Part shown: positions 42,462 through 52,956 of the stretch, one piece after another
How positions within the stretch are numbered: the stretch's first letter is position 1
How the letters are laid out: each line of letters opens with the position of its first letter
Source of the DNA: Bisbaumannia salifodinae
Lineage (GTDB): Bacteria; Pseudomonadota; Gammaproteobacteria; Pseudomonadales; Halomonadaceae
Direction: 5' to 3' (one strand)
Length of the DNA: 64,000 bases
Assembly: GCF_039522585.1 (NCBI RefSeq)
Contig: NZ_BAAADR010000012.1
Translations under genes and position numbers: made by a program
The notes under the pieces: generated by a model
Databases searched by the model: none
What the model saw: only the letters and a program-made list of their open reading frames with translations
Told to the model about the DNA's origin: nothing

Positions 42462-42536
42462 CATGCGGGCGGTCGCGCTCGGGCACACTTGGCACCCGGG
42501 ACGTCTCCCCTACACCGCGTTCGATGGGAACCTGAC

Positions 42537-43961
<1,425 letters not shown>

Positions 43962-43983
43962 GCCAACGGAGAACGAGACACCG

Positions 43984-44592
43984 ATGAAACACGAGATTGT
44001 CGAAAAGAACGTTGGCCTGTTGTCGGTCCTGATCCTGGTGGTGATCAGCTTCGGCGGCCTGGCCGAGATCGTGCCGCTGTTCTTCCAGAAGGACACCACC
44101 CAGGCGGTGGAGGGGCTCGAGCCTCTCTCCCCCCTGGAGCTGGAAGGGCGCGATATCTACATCCGCGAGGGCTGCGTGGGCTGTCACTCCCAGATGATCC
44201 GCCCCTTCCGCGCCGAGACCGAGCGCTACGGCCACTACAGCGTGGCCGGCGAGTTCGTCTACGATCACCCCTTCCTGTGGGGCTCCAAGCGCACCGGTCC
44301 CGACCTGGCCCGGGTGGGCGGCCGCTACAGTGACGACTGGCACCGGGCGCACCTCTACAACCCCCGCGACGTGGTGCCCGAGTCGATCATGCCGGCCTAT
44401 CCCTGGCTGTTCGAGAACACCCTCGACGGCCAGGCCACCGAGCGCAAGATGCGTGCCCTGCAGAGCATGGGAGTGCCCTACACCGACGAGCAGATCAACG
44501 GCGCCGGTCGCGAGGTGCGCGGCGAACAGGAGATCACCGCCCTGGTGGCCTATCTGCAGCAGCTCGGCACCGTGATCGAAGGCACCCGCTGA
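43984..44592 (+). CDS. ccoO: cbb3-type cytochrome c oxidase subunit II (mono-haem c)
   Basis: A 202-residue membrane-anchored c-type cytochrome that passes electrons to CcoN. An N-terminal helix (GLLSVLILVVISFGGLAEIV) is followed by a periplasmic domain with the haem motif GCVGCHSQM and the axial-ligand Met region ESIMPAYPWLF. It begins 22 bases after ccoN. Confidence 0.97.
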   Translation: MKHEIVEKNVGLLSVLILVVISFGGLAEIVPLFFQKDTTQAVEGLEPLSPLELEGRDIYIREGCVGCHSQMIRPFRAETERYGHYSVAGEFVYDHPFLWGSKRTGPDLARVGGRYSDDWHRAHLYNPRDVVPESIMPAYPWLFENTLDGQATERKMRALQSMGVPYTDEQINGAGREVRGEQEITALVAYLQQLGTVIEGTR

Positions 44593-44594
44593 TC

Positions 44595-44807
44595 ATGGAT
44601 ATGGGGACCTTTCGAGGCATCACTACCCTACTGATCCTGATCGCCTTTCTCGGCATCGTGGCCTGGGCCTATTCCAGACGCCGCAAGAAGGACTTCGACG
44701 AAGCCGCCAATTTGCCCTTCGCCGATGATGATGAGATGCCTAACCGTGACCAGGCCTCGCGGAACGAGGCCGATTCCCGACACGACAGGGGAGACAAGAA
44801 CAGATGA
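44595..44807 (+). CDS. ccoQ: cbb3 oxidase small subunit CcoQ
   Basis: A 70-residue protein with one transmembrane helix (ITTLLILIAFLGIVAWAYS) and a charged tail. It stabilises the assembled cbb3 complex. It starts 2 bases after ccoO and overlaps ccoP by 4 bases. Confidence 0.92.
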   Translation: MDMGTFRGITTLLILIAFLGIVAWAYSRRRKKDFDEAANLPFADDDEMPNRDQASRNEADSRHDRGDKNR

Positions 44808-45727
44808 GCAACCTTTGGGACGACTCCCTCTCCGGCTTCTGGAGTGCCTGGATCATCGTCATCACCCTCGGCACCATCGCCTTCAGTGCCTGGGTGCTGT
44901 TCGCCAACCGCAAGACCGACAAGCAGCCGGATGCCGAGGGCAACGTATCCACCACCGGCCACGCCGCCGATGGCATCGAAGAGTATGACAACCCCCTGCC
45001 GCGCTGGTGGTTCATGCTCTTCGTCGGCACCGTGATCTTCTCGCTGGGTTACCTGGTGCTCTACCCGGGCCTGGGCAACTTCCAGGGCATCCTGGGCTGG
45101 AACCAGGTGAACCAGTGGGAACGCGAGATGGCCCGGGCCGAGGAGCGTTACGCACCGATCTTCGCCCAGTACGAAGAGGTGCCGATTCCCGAGCTGGCCC
45201 AGGACGATGACGCCATGCGGGTCGCCGAGCGCATCTTCCTCAACAACTGCGCCATCTGTCACGGCTCCAATGCCCAGGGCGGCTACGGCTTCCCCAACCT
45301 GACCGATGACGACTGGCTGTATGGTGGTGCGCCAGAGAATATCGTCCACACCATCGCCAACGGACGGAATGGCCTGATGCCCTCCTGGCAGCAGTTGGGC
45401 GAGGAGAACATCGAGAACCTGACCCAGCACGTGCTGTCGCTCTCCGGCCTGGAGCATGAGGCCGAGCGCGCCGAGCGTGGCCAGTCGGTGTTCACCGCCA
45501 GCTGTGCGGCCTGTCACGGCCCCGACGGCACCGGCAACACGGCCCTGGGGGCACCCAACCTGACCGATGACACCTGGCTCTACCTGGCACCGGGCCAGAG
45601 CGTCGCCGACGCGGTTCGCCAGACCCTGCGCAATGGCCGCAACGGCCATATGCCGGCCCAGGCCGCCTATATCGGCGAGGACAAGGTGCACCTGGTCGCC
45701 GCCTACGTCTACAGCCTGAGCAACTGA
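44804..45727 (+). CDS. ccoP: cbb3-type cytochrome c oxidase subunit III (di-haem c)
   Basis: A 307-residue subunit with two N-terminal helices and two cytochrome c domains. Haem motifs are NCAICHGSNAQGG and SCAACHGPDG, each followed by a Met ligand region (GRNGLMPSW and GRNGHMPAQ). It accepts electrons from soluble or bc1-linked cytochromes. A terminator-like hairpin follows. Confidence 0.97.
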   Translation: MSNLWDDSLSGFWSAWIIVITLGTIAFSAWVLFANRKTDKQPDAEGNVSTTGHAADGIEEYDNPLPRWWFMLFVGTVIFSLGYLVLYPGLGNFQGILGWNQVNQWEREMARAEERYAPIFAQYEEVPIPELAQDDDAMRVAERIFLNNCAICHGSNAQGGYGFPNLTDDDWLYGGAPENIVHTIANGRNGLMPSWQQLGEENIENLTQHVLSLSGLEHEAERAERGQSVFTASCAACHGPDGTGNTALGAPNLTDDTWLYLAPGQSVADAVRQTLRNGRNGHMPAQAAYIGEDKVHLVAAYVYSLSN

Positions 45728-45735
45728 CCCCCCTC

Positions 45736-45766
45736 GAGCGGGTGCGGCTGGCCGTCGCACCCGCTC
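45736..45766 (+). terminator. terminator of ccoNOQP
   Basis: GAGCGGGTGCG and CGCACCCGCTC form an 11-bp stem with a 9-base loop starting 9 bases after the ccoP stop, followed by TTC. It separates the structural genes from the assembly genes. Confidence 0.65.
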
Positions 45767-45845
45767 TTCACTCCCCCCCTCGGTCGATTACACTACTGCG
45801 GTAACTCTTCTCTCCGGCGCGCCGCGCCTCAGCTGTGGTAAGCCC

Positions 45846-47288
45846 ATGCCAGACCGGATACCTGCACGCGATGTCACCCCTTCCGGGGTCGGCCAGCACG
45901 ACCCCGCCCAGGCCGTGCAACAGGAGATGTACGCCAAGCGCCGGCATATCTACGTGCGCGAGATCAAGGGCCTCTTCCAGCGCCTGCGCCGCGGCACCAA
46001 CTGGGCCCTGATGGCGCTGTTCTTCGGCATGCCCTGGGTGACCTGGGGCGATCGCCCGGCGATCTGGTTCGACCTCCCCTCCCGGGAGTTCCATATCTTC
46101 GGCGGCACCTTCTATCCCCAGGAATTCATGCTGCTGTCGTGGATCCTGATCATCTGCGCCTTCGGCCTGTTCCTGATCACCGTCTTCGCCGGCCGGGTGT
46201 GGTGCGGCTACACCTGCCCCCAGAGCGTCTGGACCTTCCTCTATATCTGGCTGGAACACCGCCTGGAGGGACCGCGCAATCGCCGCATCAAGCTCGACAA
46301 GGCGCCCTGGTCCGTCGACAAGCTGTGGCGCAAGGGCGCCAAGCACGCCGCCTGGCTGGGTATCGCCTTCGCCACCGGCGCCACCTTCGTCGGCTACTTC
46401 ACCCCGATCCGTGAGCTCGTCGGCGACTTCCTCGGCCTTAGCGTCGGCCCCTGGGCGCTGTTCTGGATCGGCTTCTTCACCGTCTTCACCTACCTCAATG
46501 CGGGCTGGCTGCGCGAGCAGGTGTGCCTCTATATGTGCCCCTATGCCCGCTTCCAGGCGGTGATGTTCGACAACGATACCCTGGTGGTCTCCTACGATGC
46601 GGCCCGGGGCGAGCCCCGCGGCGCCCGCAAGCGCAACCTCAGCCACGAGCAGGCCAGGGAAGCGGGATACGGCGACTGCATCGACTGCGATCTCTGCGTA
46701 CAGGTCTGCCCCACCGGGATCGATATCCGCGACGGCCTGCAGTACGAGTGCATCACCTGCGCCGCCTGCATCGATGCCTGCGACAGCGTCATGGACAAGA
46801 TGGGCTACCCCCGGGGGCTGGTGCGCTATACCACCGAACACCAGCTGGCCGGCGGCAAGACCCAGCTGCTGCGGCCGCGCCTGCTGGGCTACCTGGCCGC
46901 CCTGCTGGTGATGATCGGCCTGCTGGCCTGGGTCCTGGCCGGACGCGTCCCCCTGGAGTTCGAGATCGAGCGGGATCGCCAGCAGCTCTACCAAGTGACC
47001 CGGGATGGCCAGGTCAGCAACCGCTATACCCTCAATATTCGTAACCTCGATGGCCGCGAACACCTCTACCGGGTCAATGTACGAGGACTGCCGGGACTGA
47101 CCCTGGTCGGCGACGACCAGATCAGCATTGCCGCCAACAGCAGCCGCACCCTGGTGCTGGAGCTACGCGCGGATGCCGAGGCCCTGGAGCTGCCCAGCCA
47201 CCCCATCGAGATACACCTACGGTCGCTGGATGATGACAGCGTTCAACAAACTCGCGATACGCGCTTTATCGGACAGCTCAGGAGATAG
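45846..47288 (+). CDS. ccoG: cbb3 oxidase assembly ferredoxin-like protein CcoG (RdxA/FixG)
   Basis: A 480-residue membrane protein that acts as a copper reductase in cbb3 assembly. Several helices with VWCGYTCPQSVWTFLYIW are followed by two [4Fe-4S] ferredoxin motifs, CIDCDLCVQVCPTGIDI and CITCAACIDACDSVM, and a C-terminal Ig-like domain (YTLNIRNLDGREHLYRVNV). It begins 79 bases after the ccoP hairpin and starts the assembly operon. Confidence 0.96.
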   Translation: MPDRIPARDVTPSGVGQHDPAQAVQQEMYAKRRHIYVREIKGLFQRLRRGTNWALMALFFGMPWVTWGDRPAIWFDLPSREFHIFGGTFYPQEFMLLSWILIICAFGLFLITVFAGRVWCGYTCPQSVWTFLYIWLEHRLEGPRNRRIKLDKAPWSVDKLWRKGAKHAAWLGIAFATGATFVGYFTPIRELVGDFLGLSVGPWALFWIGFFTVFTYLNAGWLREQVCLYMCPYARFQAVMFDNDTLVVSYDAARGEPRGARKRNLSHEQAREAGYGDCIDCDLCVQVCPTGIDIRDGLQYECITCAACIDACDSVMDKMGYPRGLVRYTTEHQLAGGKTQLLRPRLLGYLAALLVMIGLLAWVLAGRVPLEFEIERDRQQLYQVTRDGQVSNRYTLNIRNLDGREHLYRVNVRGLPGLTLVGDDQISIAANSSRTLVLELRADAEALELPSHPIEIHLRSLDDDSVQQTRDTRFIGQLRR

Positions 47289-47290
47289 TC

Positions 47291-47806
47291 GTGGAGAGTC
47301 GATCCATTCCCCCCTGGTACAAGCAGTTCTGGCCCTGGTTCCTGATCGGCCTGCTGCTCTGGTCGTTCGCCATGGGCACCACCTTCCTGGTGGTGTCGAT
47401 CCGCAGCTTCGACGGCATGGTCCAGGAGGACTACTACAAGCATGGTCGCGCCATCAATATGGTGCTGGCCAAACAGCAGCTCGCCGCCGAGCTGGGCCTG
47501 CAGGCCGAGCTGGTCGTCGATGACCTCAGCGGCGACGTCGCCGTCACCCTGGAGGGCGAGGATCGCCCCGAGGCCCTGCTCCTCGAGCTGATCTTCCCCA
47601 CCGAGGACGACCGCGATCACACCATGCTCCTCCACCACCAGCGCGACGGCCACTATGTGGGCCAGTTGGAGCGCCAGCTGCAGCACCGCTGGTATCTGCA
47701 TCTGCAGCCGGTGGGGCAGGAGGCAGCGGAGTGGCGCCTGACCGGCGAGGCCCGCTTCCCGGAGGGGGGCTCCATCATGCTGACGCCGGGCCTCTCCCAG
47801 CGCTAG
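47291..47806 (+). CDS. ccoH: FixH/CcoH family cbb3 assembly protein
   Basis: A 171-residue protein with one N-terminal helix (QFWPWFLIGLLLWSFAMGTTF) and a periplasmic FixH domain (SFDGMVQEDYYKHGRAIN motif). It is needed for cbb3 stability. It begins 2 bases after ccoG and ends 7 bases before ccoI. Confidence 0.94.
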   Translation: MESRSIPPWYKQFWPWFLIGLLLWSFAMGTTFLVVSIRSFDGMVQEDYYKHGRAINMVLAKQQLAAELGLQAELVVDDLSGDVAVTLEGEDRPEALLLELIFPTEDDRDHTMLLHHQRDGHYVGQLERQLQHRWYLHLQPVGQEAAEWRLTGEARFPEGGSIMLTPGLSQR

Positions 47807-47813
47807 GTCACCC

Positions 47814-50264
47814 ATGAGCCACGCCGAGGCCTGCTATCACTGCGGCAGCCGGGTGCCCGAGGGGGCCCCCTGGCGCATCCGCATCGATGATCGGGCGCAT
47901 CCGCTCTGCTGCCCCGGCTGCGAGGCGGTGGCCCACGCCATCGTCGAGGGAGGCCTGTCCAGCTACTACCGCTACCGCACCGAGCTGCCGGAACGTCCCG
48001 ACGAGGGCCAGCTGACCCCCAGCGAGACCTGGGCGGTCTTCGACGACCCGGAGCTGCAGCAGACCTTCGTCCACGCTCAGGGGGAGGAGGGGCATCTGGC
48101 CGCCACCCTGTCGGTGGAGGGCATCACCTGTGCCGCCTGCGCCTGGCTGATCGAGCATCGCCTCAATGCCCTGGAGGGCCTGGAGGAGAGCGCCGTCAAC
48201 CTCAGCCATCACCGCCTGCGGGTGGCCTGGGATCCCCAGCGCCTCCGGCTATCGCGGATCCTCGCCGAACTGGCGGCCATCGGCTACGGCGCCCAGCCCT
48301 ATGAGCCCGACGACGCCCAGCGCCGCCTGCACCATGAGGAGCGCATGAACGTCCGCCGCCTGATCGTCGCCGCCGTGGCCATGATGCAGGTGATGATGTT
48401 CTCGGTGCCCATCTATGTCAGCGGCCCGGGGGATCTCTCCGAGGATTTCCACGCCCTCTTCCATTGGCTCTCCTTCGCCCTGGCCACCCCGGTGGTGTGC
48501 TTCTCGGCGCTGCCCTTCTTCCGCAATGCGCTGCGCGATCTGCGCACCCGCCTGCTGGGCATGGACGTATCGGTGGCCATCGCCATCGGCGGCGCCTATC
48601 TGGCCAGCGCCTATGCGATGCTCGTCGGCAGCGACGAGGTCTACTTCGACTCGGTGACCATGTTCACCTTCTTCCTGCTCTTCGGCCGCTATGTGGAAAC
48701 CCGCGCCCGGCGCCGCATGGGCCAGGGTGGCAACCGGCTCTCCGGTGTCCTGCCCCTCTCCGCCATCCGCCTGGAAGCGGATGGCGGAGAGCGGATCCTG
48801 CCCGCCAACCGCCTGAGCGAGGGCGACCGGGTGCTGGTCAAGCCGGGCCACGGCGTGCCCGCCGACGGCATCATCGAGCAGGGCCGATCGAGCCTCGATG
48901 AGTCGATGCTTACCGGCGAATACCAGCCGGTGATTCGTGGCGTGGGCGAGGCCGTGACCGGCGGCAGCCAGAATATCGAGAGCCCCCTGGTGGTGCGGGT
49001 CACCCATCCCGGCCATGAGGCCCGGGTGGCACGCATCGTCGACCTCACCGATCGCGCCTTCGCCAGCCGACCGCGGATCGCCCTGCTGGCCCAGCGCGCG
49101 GCCCATCACTTCGTGCTCGCCACCCTGCTGATCACCCTCGGGGTGGCCGCGCTATGGTGGCTGATCGATCCCGACCGGGCCTTATGGGTAACCCTCTCGG
49201 TGCTGGTGGTGACCTGTCCCTGCGCCCTGGCCCTGGCCACTCCCACCGCACTGACCGCGGGCCACGGCCAGCTGCGCCGACGCGGCGTGCTGATGACCCG
49301 CGCCGATGCGGTGGAGGGACTCTCCCAGGTCACCCGGGTGATCTTCGACAAGACCGGCACCCTGACCCAGGGCGCCATGCGCCTGGTGGAGACCCGTCCC
49401 CTGGCCGACATGGACGAGGCCAGCGCCCGGCGCCTGGCTGCGGCCCTGGAGGCTCACTCCGAGCACCCCATCGCCCGCGCCTTTCGCCCCTACCGGGAGG
49501 CCACGCTACGGGCCCACCAGGTGACCAGTCATCCGGGCCAGGGACTGGAGGGAGAGATCGAGGGCCGCTCCTACCGCCTCGGCACGCCCACCTTCGCCGG
49601 CGAGACGGCGCTGCCCGCCCCCGGCGAGGGACAGTGGCTGCTGCTGGCCCGCGACGGCGAACCCCTGGCCTGGTTCGCCCTCCATGACGGCCTGCGCGAG
49701 GATGCCCGGGAGAGCGTGGCGGCTCTCCGCTCCCAGGGCCTGGCGGTGGAGCTGCTCTCCGGGGACAACCCCAGCGCCGTGGCGGAGCTCGCGGCGCGGG
49801 TGGGCATCGATACCTGGCGCGCCGAGGCCGACCCCGAGGCCAAGCTCGAGCACCTGCGTGCCCTGCAGGCCCGGGGCGAGACGGTGGTGATGATCGGCGA
49901 TGGCATCAACGACGTGCCGGTGCTGGCCGGCGCCGATGTCTCGATCGCCATGAATGGCGCCACCGACCTGGCCCGCACCAGCGCCGACGCGGTACTCTTG
50001 AGCCCACGCCTGCTGCGTATCGCCGAGGCCATCACCATCGCTCGAGCCACCCGGCGCATCATCCATCAGAACCTGATCTGGTCGGTGATCTACAATTTCA
50101 CCGCCCTGCCCATCGCCGCCCTCGGCATCGTGCCGCCCTGGGTGGCCGCCCTCGGCATGTCAGCCAGCTCCCTGGTGGTGGTGGGCAACGCGCTGCGCCT
50201 GGGTCGCATGCGCCTGGACGCGCCGCCGACGCCTTCTCCCGCCCCCCGCGTGGAACCCGTATGA
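47814..50264 (+). CDS. ccoI: Cu+-transporting P1B-type ATPase for cbb3 assembly (CcoI/FixI)
   Basis: An 816-residue membrane ATPase that exports Cu+ to the periplasm for loading of CuB in CcoN. In order: an N-terminal Cys-rich metal-binding part (CYHCGSRVP, CCPGCEAV), an HMA domain with GITCAACAWL, membrane helices with CPCALALATPTAL (the ion site CPC), the phosphorylation loop DKTGTLT and the hinge GDGINDVPVLAGADVSIAM. This long N-terminus is typical of FixI. It overlaps ccoS by 4 bases. Confidence 0.96.
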   Translation: MSHAEACYHCGSRVPEGAPWRIRIDDRAHPLCCPGCEAVAHAIVEGGLSSYYRYRTELPERPDEGQLTPSETWAVFDDPELQQTFVHAQGEEGHLAATLSVEGITCAACAWLIEHRLNALEGLEESAVNLSHHRLRVAWDPQRLRLSRILAELAAIGYGAQPYEPDDAQRRLHHEERMNVRRLIVAAVAMMQVMMFSVPIYVSGPGDLSEDFHALFHWLSFALATPVVCFSALPFFRNALRDLRTRLLGMDVSVAIAIGGAYLASAYAMLVGSDEVYFDSVTMFTFFLLFGRYVETRARRRMGQGGNRLSGVLPLSAIRLEADGGERILPANRLSEGDRVLVKPGHGVPADGIIEQGRSSLDESMLTGEYQPVIRGVGEAVTGGSQNIESPLVVRVTHPGHEARVARIVDLTDRAFASRPRIALLAQRAAHHFVLATLLITLGVAALWWLIDPDRALWVTLSVLVVTCPCALALATPTALTAGHGQLRRRGVLMTRADAVEGLSQVTRVIFDKTGTLTQGAMRLVETRPLADMDEASARRLAAALEAHSEHPIARAFRPYREATLRAHQVTSHPGQGLEGEIEGRSYRLGTPTFAGETALPAPGEGQWLLLARDGEPLAWFALHDGLREDARESVAALRSQGLAVELLSGDNPSAVAELAARVGIDTWRAEADPEAKLEHLRALQARGETVVMIGDGINDVPVLAGADVSIAMNGATDLARTSADAVLLSPRLLRIAEAITIARATRRIIHQNLIWSVIYNFTALPIAALGIVPPWVAALGMSASSLVVVGNALRLGRMRLDAPPTPSPAPRVEPV

Positions 50265-50512
50265 CGATTCTCTACCTGCTGATTCCGCTGAGCCTGATCC
50301 TGCTGAGCCTGGCCATCTGGGCCTTCTTCTGGGCGGTCAAGAATGACCAGTTCGAGGACCTGGAGGGCCCCGCCTACCGCATCCTCTTCGACGAGGACGA
50401 GAACGATCTGCCCAAGGAGAAGCGCGGCGCGGCGCATCGAACGGGCAGCGAGACTCCCGCCCGGCCGGACGCGAATACGTCGTCCGATGACGACTCGGAG
50501 CCGCCCCGCTAA
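50261..50512 (+). CDS. ccoS: cbb3 oxidase maturation protein CcoS
   Basis: An 83-residue protein with one N-terminal helix (ILYLLIPLSLILLSLAIWAFFWAV) followed by the CcoS signature KNDQFEDLEGPAYRILFDED and a hydrophilic tail. It is needed for cofactor insertion in CcoN. The stop overlaps the next start by one base. Confidence 0.93.
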   Translation: MTILYLLIPLSLILLSLAIWAFFWAVKNDQFEDLEGPAYRILFDEDENDLPKEKRGAAHRTGSETPARPDANTSSDDDSEPPR

Positions 50513-51285
50513 TGGATCCCACCGGCCTGGGGCTGCCGCCGCTGGCGGCGGCCTTCGTCTTCGGCCTGCTGGGGGGCGCCCACTGCATCGGCATGTGCGG
50601 CGGCATCATGAGCGCCCTGACCTTCGCCGTGCCCCCCAGCATGCGCTCCCCGGCACGCCTCGGCGGCTTGCTGCTGGGCTATAACCTGGGACGCGTCACC
50701 AGCTATATGCTGGCCGGCGCCCTGGTAGCGAGCCTCGGCACCCTGATCGGCACCGCCCATGACTGGCTGCGCCTGAGTCTCCAGGTGGTGGCGGCGCTGA
50801 TGCTGATCCTGATGGCGCTGTATATCGCCGACTGGTGGAAGGGGCTGCTGCGGATCGAGGCCCTGGGGCGCCGCCTGTGGCGCCACCTGGAACCCCTGGG
50901 TCGGCGGCTGATGCCGGTGGTCAGCCTGCCCCAGGCCACCGCCCTGGGGGCGCTCTGGGGCTGGCTGCCCTGTGGCCTGGTCTATTCCATGCTGGCCTGG
51001 AGCCTGGCCATGGGGGAGCCCCTCCAGGGCGCCCTGCTGATGCTGGCCTTCGGCCTCGGCACCCTGCCGGCCCTGCTGGCCACCGGGCTGGCGGCACGCA
51101 GCCTGGGCCACCTGATCCGTCATCCGGCCACCCGCAGCCTGGCAGCGCTGGCCATTATCGCCTTCGCCCTCTGGCAGCTCTGGAGCCTGCAGGCCCAGGT
51201 CGACTCCCATGCCACCCATACGCCAGCGCCGGGCGAGCACTCGCACCGATCGCCCCCGGCCACCGCGAGCGAGCACTTACACTGA
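50512..51285 (+). CDS. TauE/SafE-like membrane protein with His-rich C-terminus
   Basis: A 257-residue protein with six or so hydrophobic segments, of the family annotated as sulfite exporter TauE/SafE or cytochrome-biogenesis-like (DsbD/CcdA-like). It has GGAHCIGMCGGIMSAL near the start, with Cys and Met residues, and GWLPCGLVYSML in the middle, which looks like a membrane metal or thiol site. The C-terminal 30 residues are His-rich (HATHTPAPGEHSHR, EHLH). The place between ccoS and hemN is the same as in Pseudomonas. A role in copper delivery to cbb3 is inference; sulfite export is unlikely here. Confidence 0.85.
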   Translation: MDPTGLGLPPLAAAFVFGLLGGAHCIGMCGGIMSALTFAVPPSMRSPARLGGLLLGYNLGRVTSYMLAGALVASLGTLIGTAHDWLRLSLQVVAALMLILMALYIADWWKGLLRIEALGRRLWRHLEPLGRRLMPVVSLPQATALGALWGWLPCGLVYSMLAWSLAMGEPLQGALLMLAFGLGTLPALLATGLAARSLGHLIRHPATRSLAALAIIAFALWQLWSLQAQVDSHATHTPAPGEHSHRSPPATASEHLH

Positions 51286-51290
51286 TCGTC

Positions 51291-51316
51291 GCGCCCTTGA
51301 CCCAGCTCAAGGGCGC
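51291..51316 (+). promoter_or_regulatory. candidate Anr box in a perfect inverted repeat before hemN
   Basis: TTGAC-CCAG-CTCAA (51297-51310) matches the FNR/Anr consensus at 8 of 10 defined positions, and is embedded in a 10-bp inverted repeat GCGCCCTTGA/TCAAGGGCGC. A TAGCAT element at 51333-51338 places the likely start about 41.5 bases from the centre of the box, the class II FNR position. The same repeat could also act as a terminator for the upstream gene. Confidence 0.55.
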
Positions 51317-51369
51317 CGGGCCCGCCAGCCGCTAGCATAGGAACATCGCTTCGGCCGGAGAGTCTTGCC

Positions 51370-52773
51370 ATGCTGTTTCCTCCCCCTATCGCGCCCTCCC
51401 CGGCCACCGTCTGGGATGCGGCGCTGATCCGTCGCTACGACATCAGCGGCCCCCGCTATACCTCCTATCCCACGGCGCTCTCCTTCGCGGAGTTCGGCCC
51501 CGGGGAGTACACCGCCGCCCTGGAGCGCAGCAACGCCTCCAGACGCCCCCTGTCGCTCTATGTGCATATCCCCTTCTGCCGGCGCATCTGCTTCTACTGC
51601 GCCTGCAACAAGATCGCCACCAAGGATGTGCGCCTGGCGGAGCCCTACCTGGCACGGCTCGACCGGGAGATGGTGCTGACCAGCCGCCATCTGGACACCT
51701 CGCGGCCGGTCGACCAACTGCACTGGGGCGGCGGCACTCCCACCTTCCTGACCCTGGACCAGATGAGCGAGCTGATCGACCGCCTGGATGCCCGCTTCGG
51801 CCTCTCCGGCGACCGCGATCGGGACTACGCCATCGAGATCGATCCCCGGGAGGCGGACGTGCTGACCCTGCGCCACCTCCAGGCGTTGGGCTTCAACCGC
51901 CTGAGCCTGGGGGTCCAGGACCTGGATCCCCGGGTACAGAAGGCCATCAACCGGGTGCAGCCCCGGGTAATGACCGAGAGCCTGATCGACGAGGCGACGC
52001 GGCTGGGTTTCCAGTCGCTGAACCTGGACCTGATCTATGGCCTGCCACTGCAGACCCGGGCAAGCTTCGCCGCCACCCTGGAGCAGGTGATCGACCTGGC
52101 CCCGGCGCGGTTGTCCATCTTCAACTACGCCCATCTGCCGGAACGCTTCGCCCCCCAGCGGCGCATCGCCGCCACCGACCTGCCCGGTAGCGAGGAGAAA
52201 CTCGGCATCCTGCAGGACACCATCGAACGCCTCCAGGCCGCCGGCTATGTGCATATCGGCATGGATCACTTCGCCCGCCCCGACGACAGCCTGGCCGTGG
52301 CCCAACGCCAGGGCAGCCTGCAGCGCAACTTCCAGGGCTACTCCAGTCATGCCGACAGCAACCTGGTGGGGCTCGGCGTCTCCGCCATCAGCCGGGTCGA
52401 TGACGTCTATGCCCAGAACCCCACCGCCCTGGGCGATTATGAAGCGGCCCTGGACGACGGCCGCCTGGCCACCATCAAGGGGCTGCGCCTGAGCTTCGAC
52501 GATCGCCTGCGGCGCCACGCCATCGAGCGGCTGATGTGCGATATGGCCCTCGACCTGGCCGCCCTGGGTGAGGCCTTCGGGGTGGATGCCGAGGCCTACT
52601 TGGGCGATGCCTTGACCAAGCTGGCGCCGGCCATGACCGATGGCCTGATCATCCGCCGTGGCCCGCGCCTGGAAGTGACGGCGGTGGGGCGCCTGCTGAT
52701 CCGCCATCTGGCCATGGCCTTCGATGCCCATCTCCCGGGTCAGGGAGGGAGCCGCTATTCCAGGGTGCTATAA
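51370..52773 (+). CDS. hemN: oxygen-independent coproporphyrinogen III oxidase
   Basis: A 467-residue radical-SAM enzyme that decarboxylates coproporphyrinogen III when oxygen is low. The radical-SAM motif is in YVHIPFCRRICFYCACNKI (C-x3-C-x2-C plus the extra Cys), preceded by RYDISGPRYTSYPTA, a signature of true HemN rather than HemW. GGGTPTFL and NLDLIYGLP follow. It lies between the cbb3 assembly genes and anr, which fits haem supply in microaerobic growth. Confidence 0.96.
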   Translation: MLFPPPIAPSPATVWDAALIRRYDISGPRYTSYPTALSFAEFGPGEYTAALERSNASRRPLSLYVHIPFCRRICFYCACNKIATKDVRLAEPYLARLDREMVLTSRHLDTSRPVDQLHWGGGTPTFLTLDQMSELIDRLDARFGLSGDRDRDYAIEIDPREADVLTLRHLQALGFNRLSLGVQDLDPRVQKAINRVQPRVMTESLIDEATRLGFQSLNLDLIYGLPLQTRASFAATLEQVIDLAPARLSIFNYAHLPERFAPQRRIAATDLPGSEEKLGILQDTIERLQAAGYVHIGMDHFARPDDSLAVAQRQGSLQRNFQGYSSHADSNLVGLGVSAISRVDDVYAQNPTALGDYEAALDDGRLATIKGLRLSFDDRLRRHAIERLMCDMALDLAALGEAFGVDAEAYLGDALTKLAPAMTDGLIIRRGPRLEVTAVGRLLIRHLAMAFDAHLPGQGGSRYSRVL

Positions 52774-52898
52774 GGGAAGCGACGAGATCACCGCCAATCC
52801 CCCCGGGCTCGCTGCCCGCCATCCAGGGCCTGCGGTCAGAGGCCGGGCATCATGCCAAAGGCGATACAGGAAGTGACGAGGTAATCGATGAACTCGCT

Positions 52899-52926
52899 TT
52901 GCCAGCCAACGAAGGTTCTCCATAAT
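52899..52926 (+). promoter_or_regulatory. promoter of anr
   Basis: TTGCCA and CATAAT with a 16-base spacer, ending 30 bases before the ATG. No FNR-type box overlaps it, which suggests constitutive expression. Confidence 0.55.
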
Positions 52927-52956
52927 GGGGGGTGTAGTCCCGTCACGGAGAGACCC

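Noticed and set aside
45767..45845. Anr box before ccoG
   Set aside because: No TTGA...TCAA pattern of the right spacing was found in this stretch.
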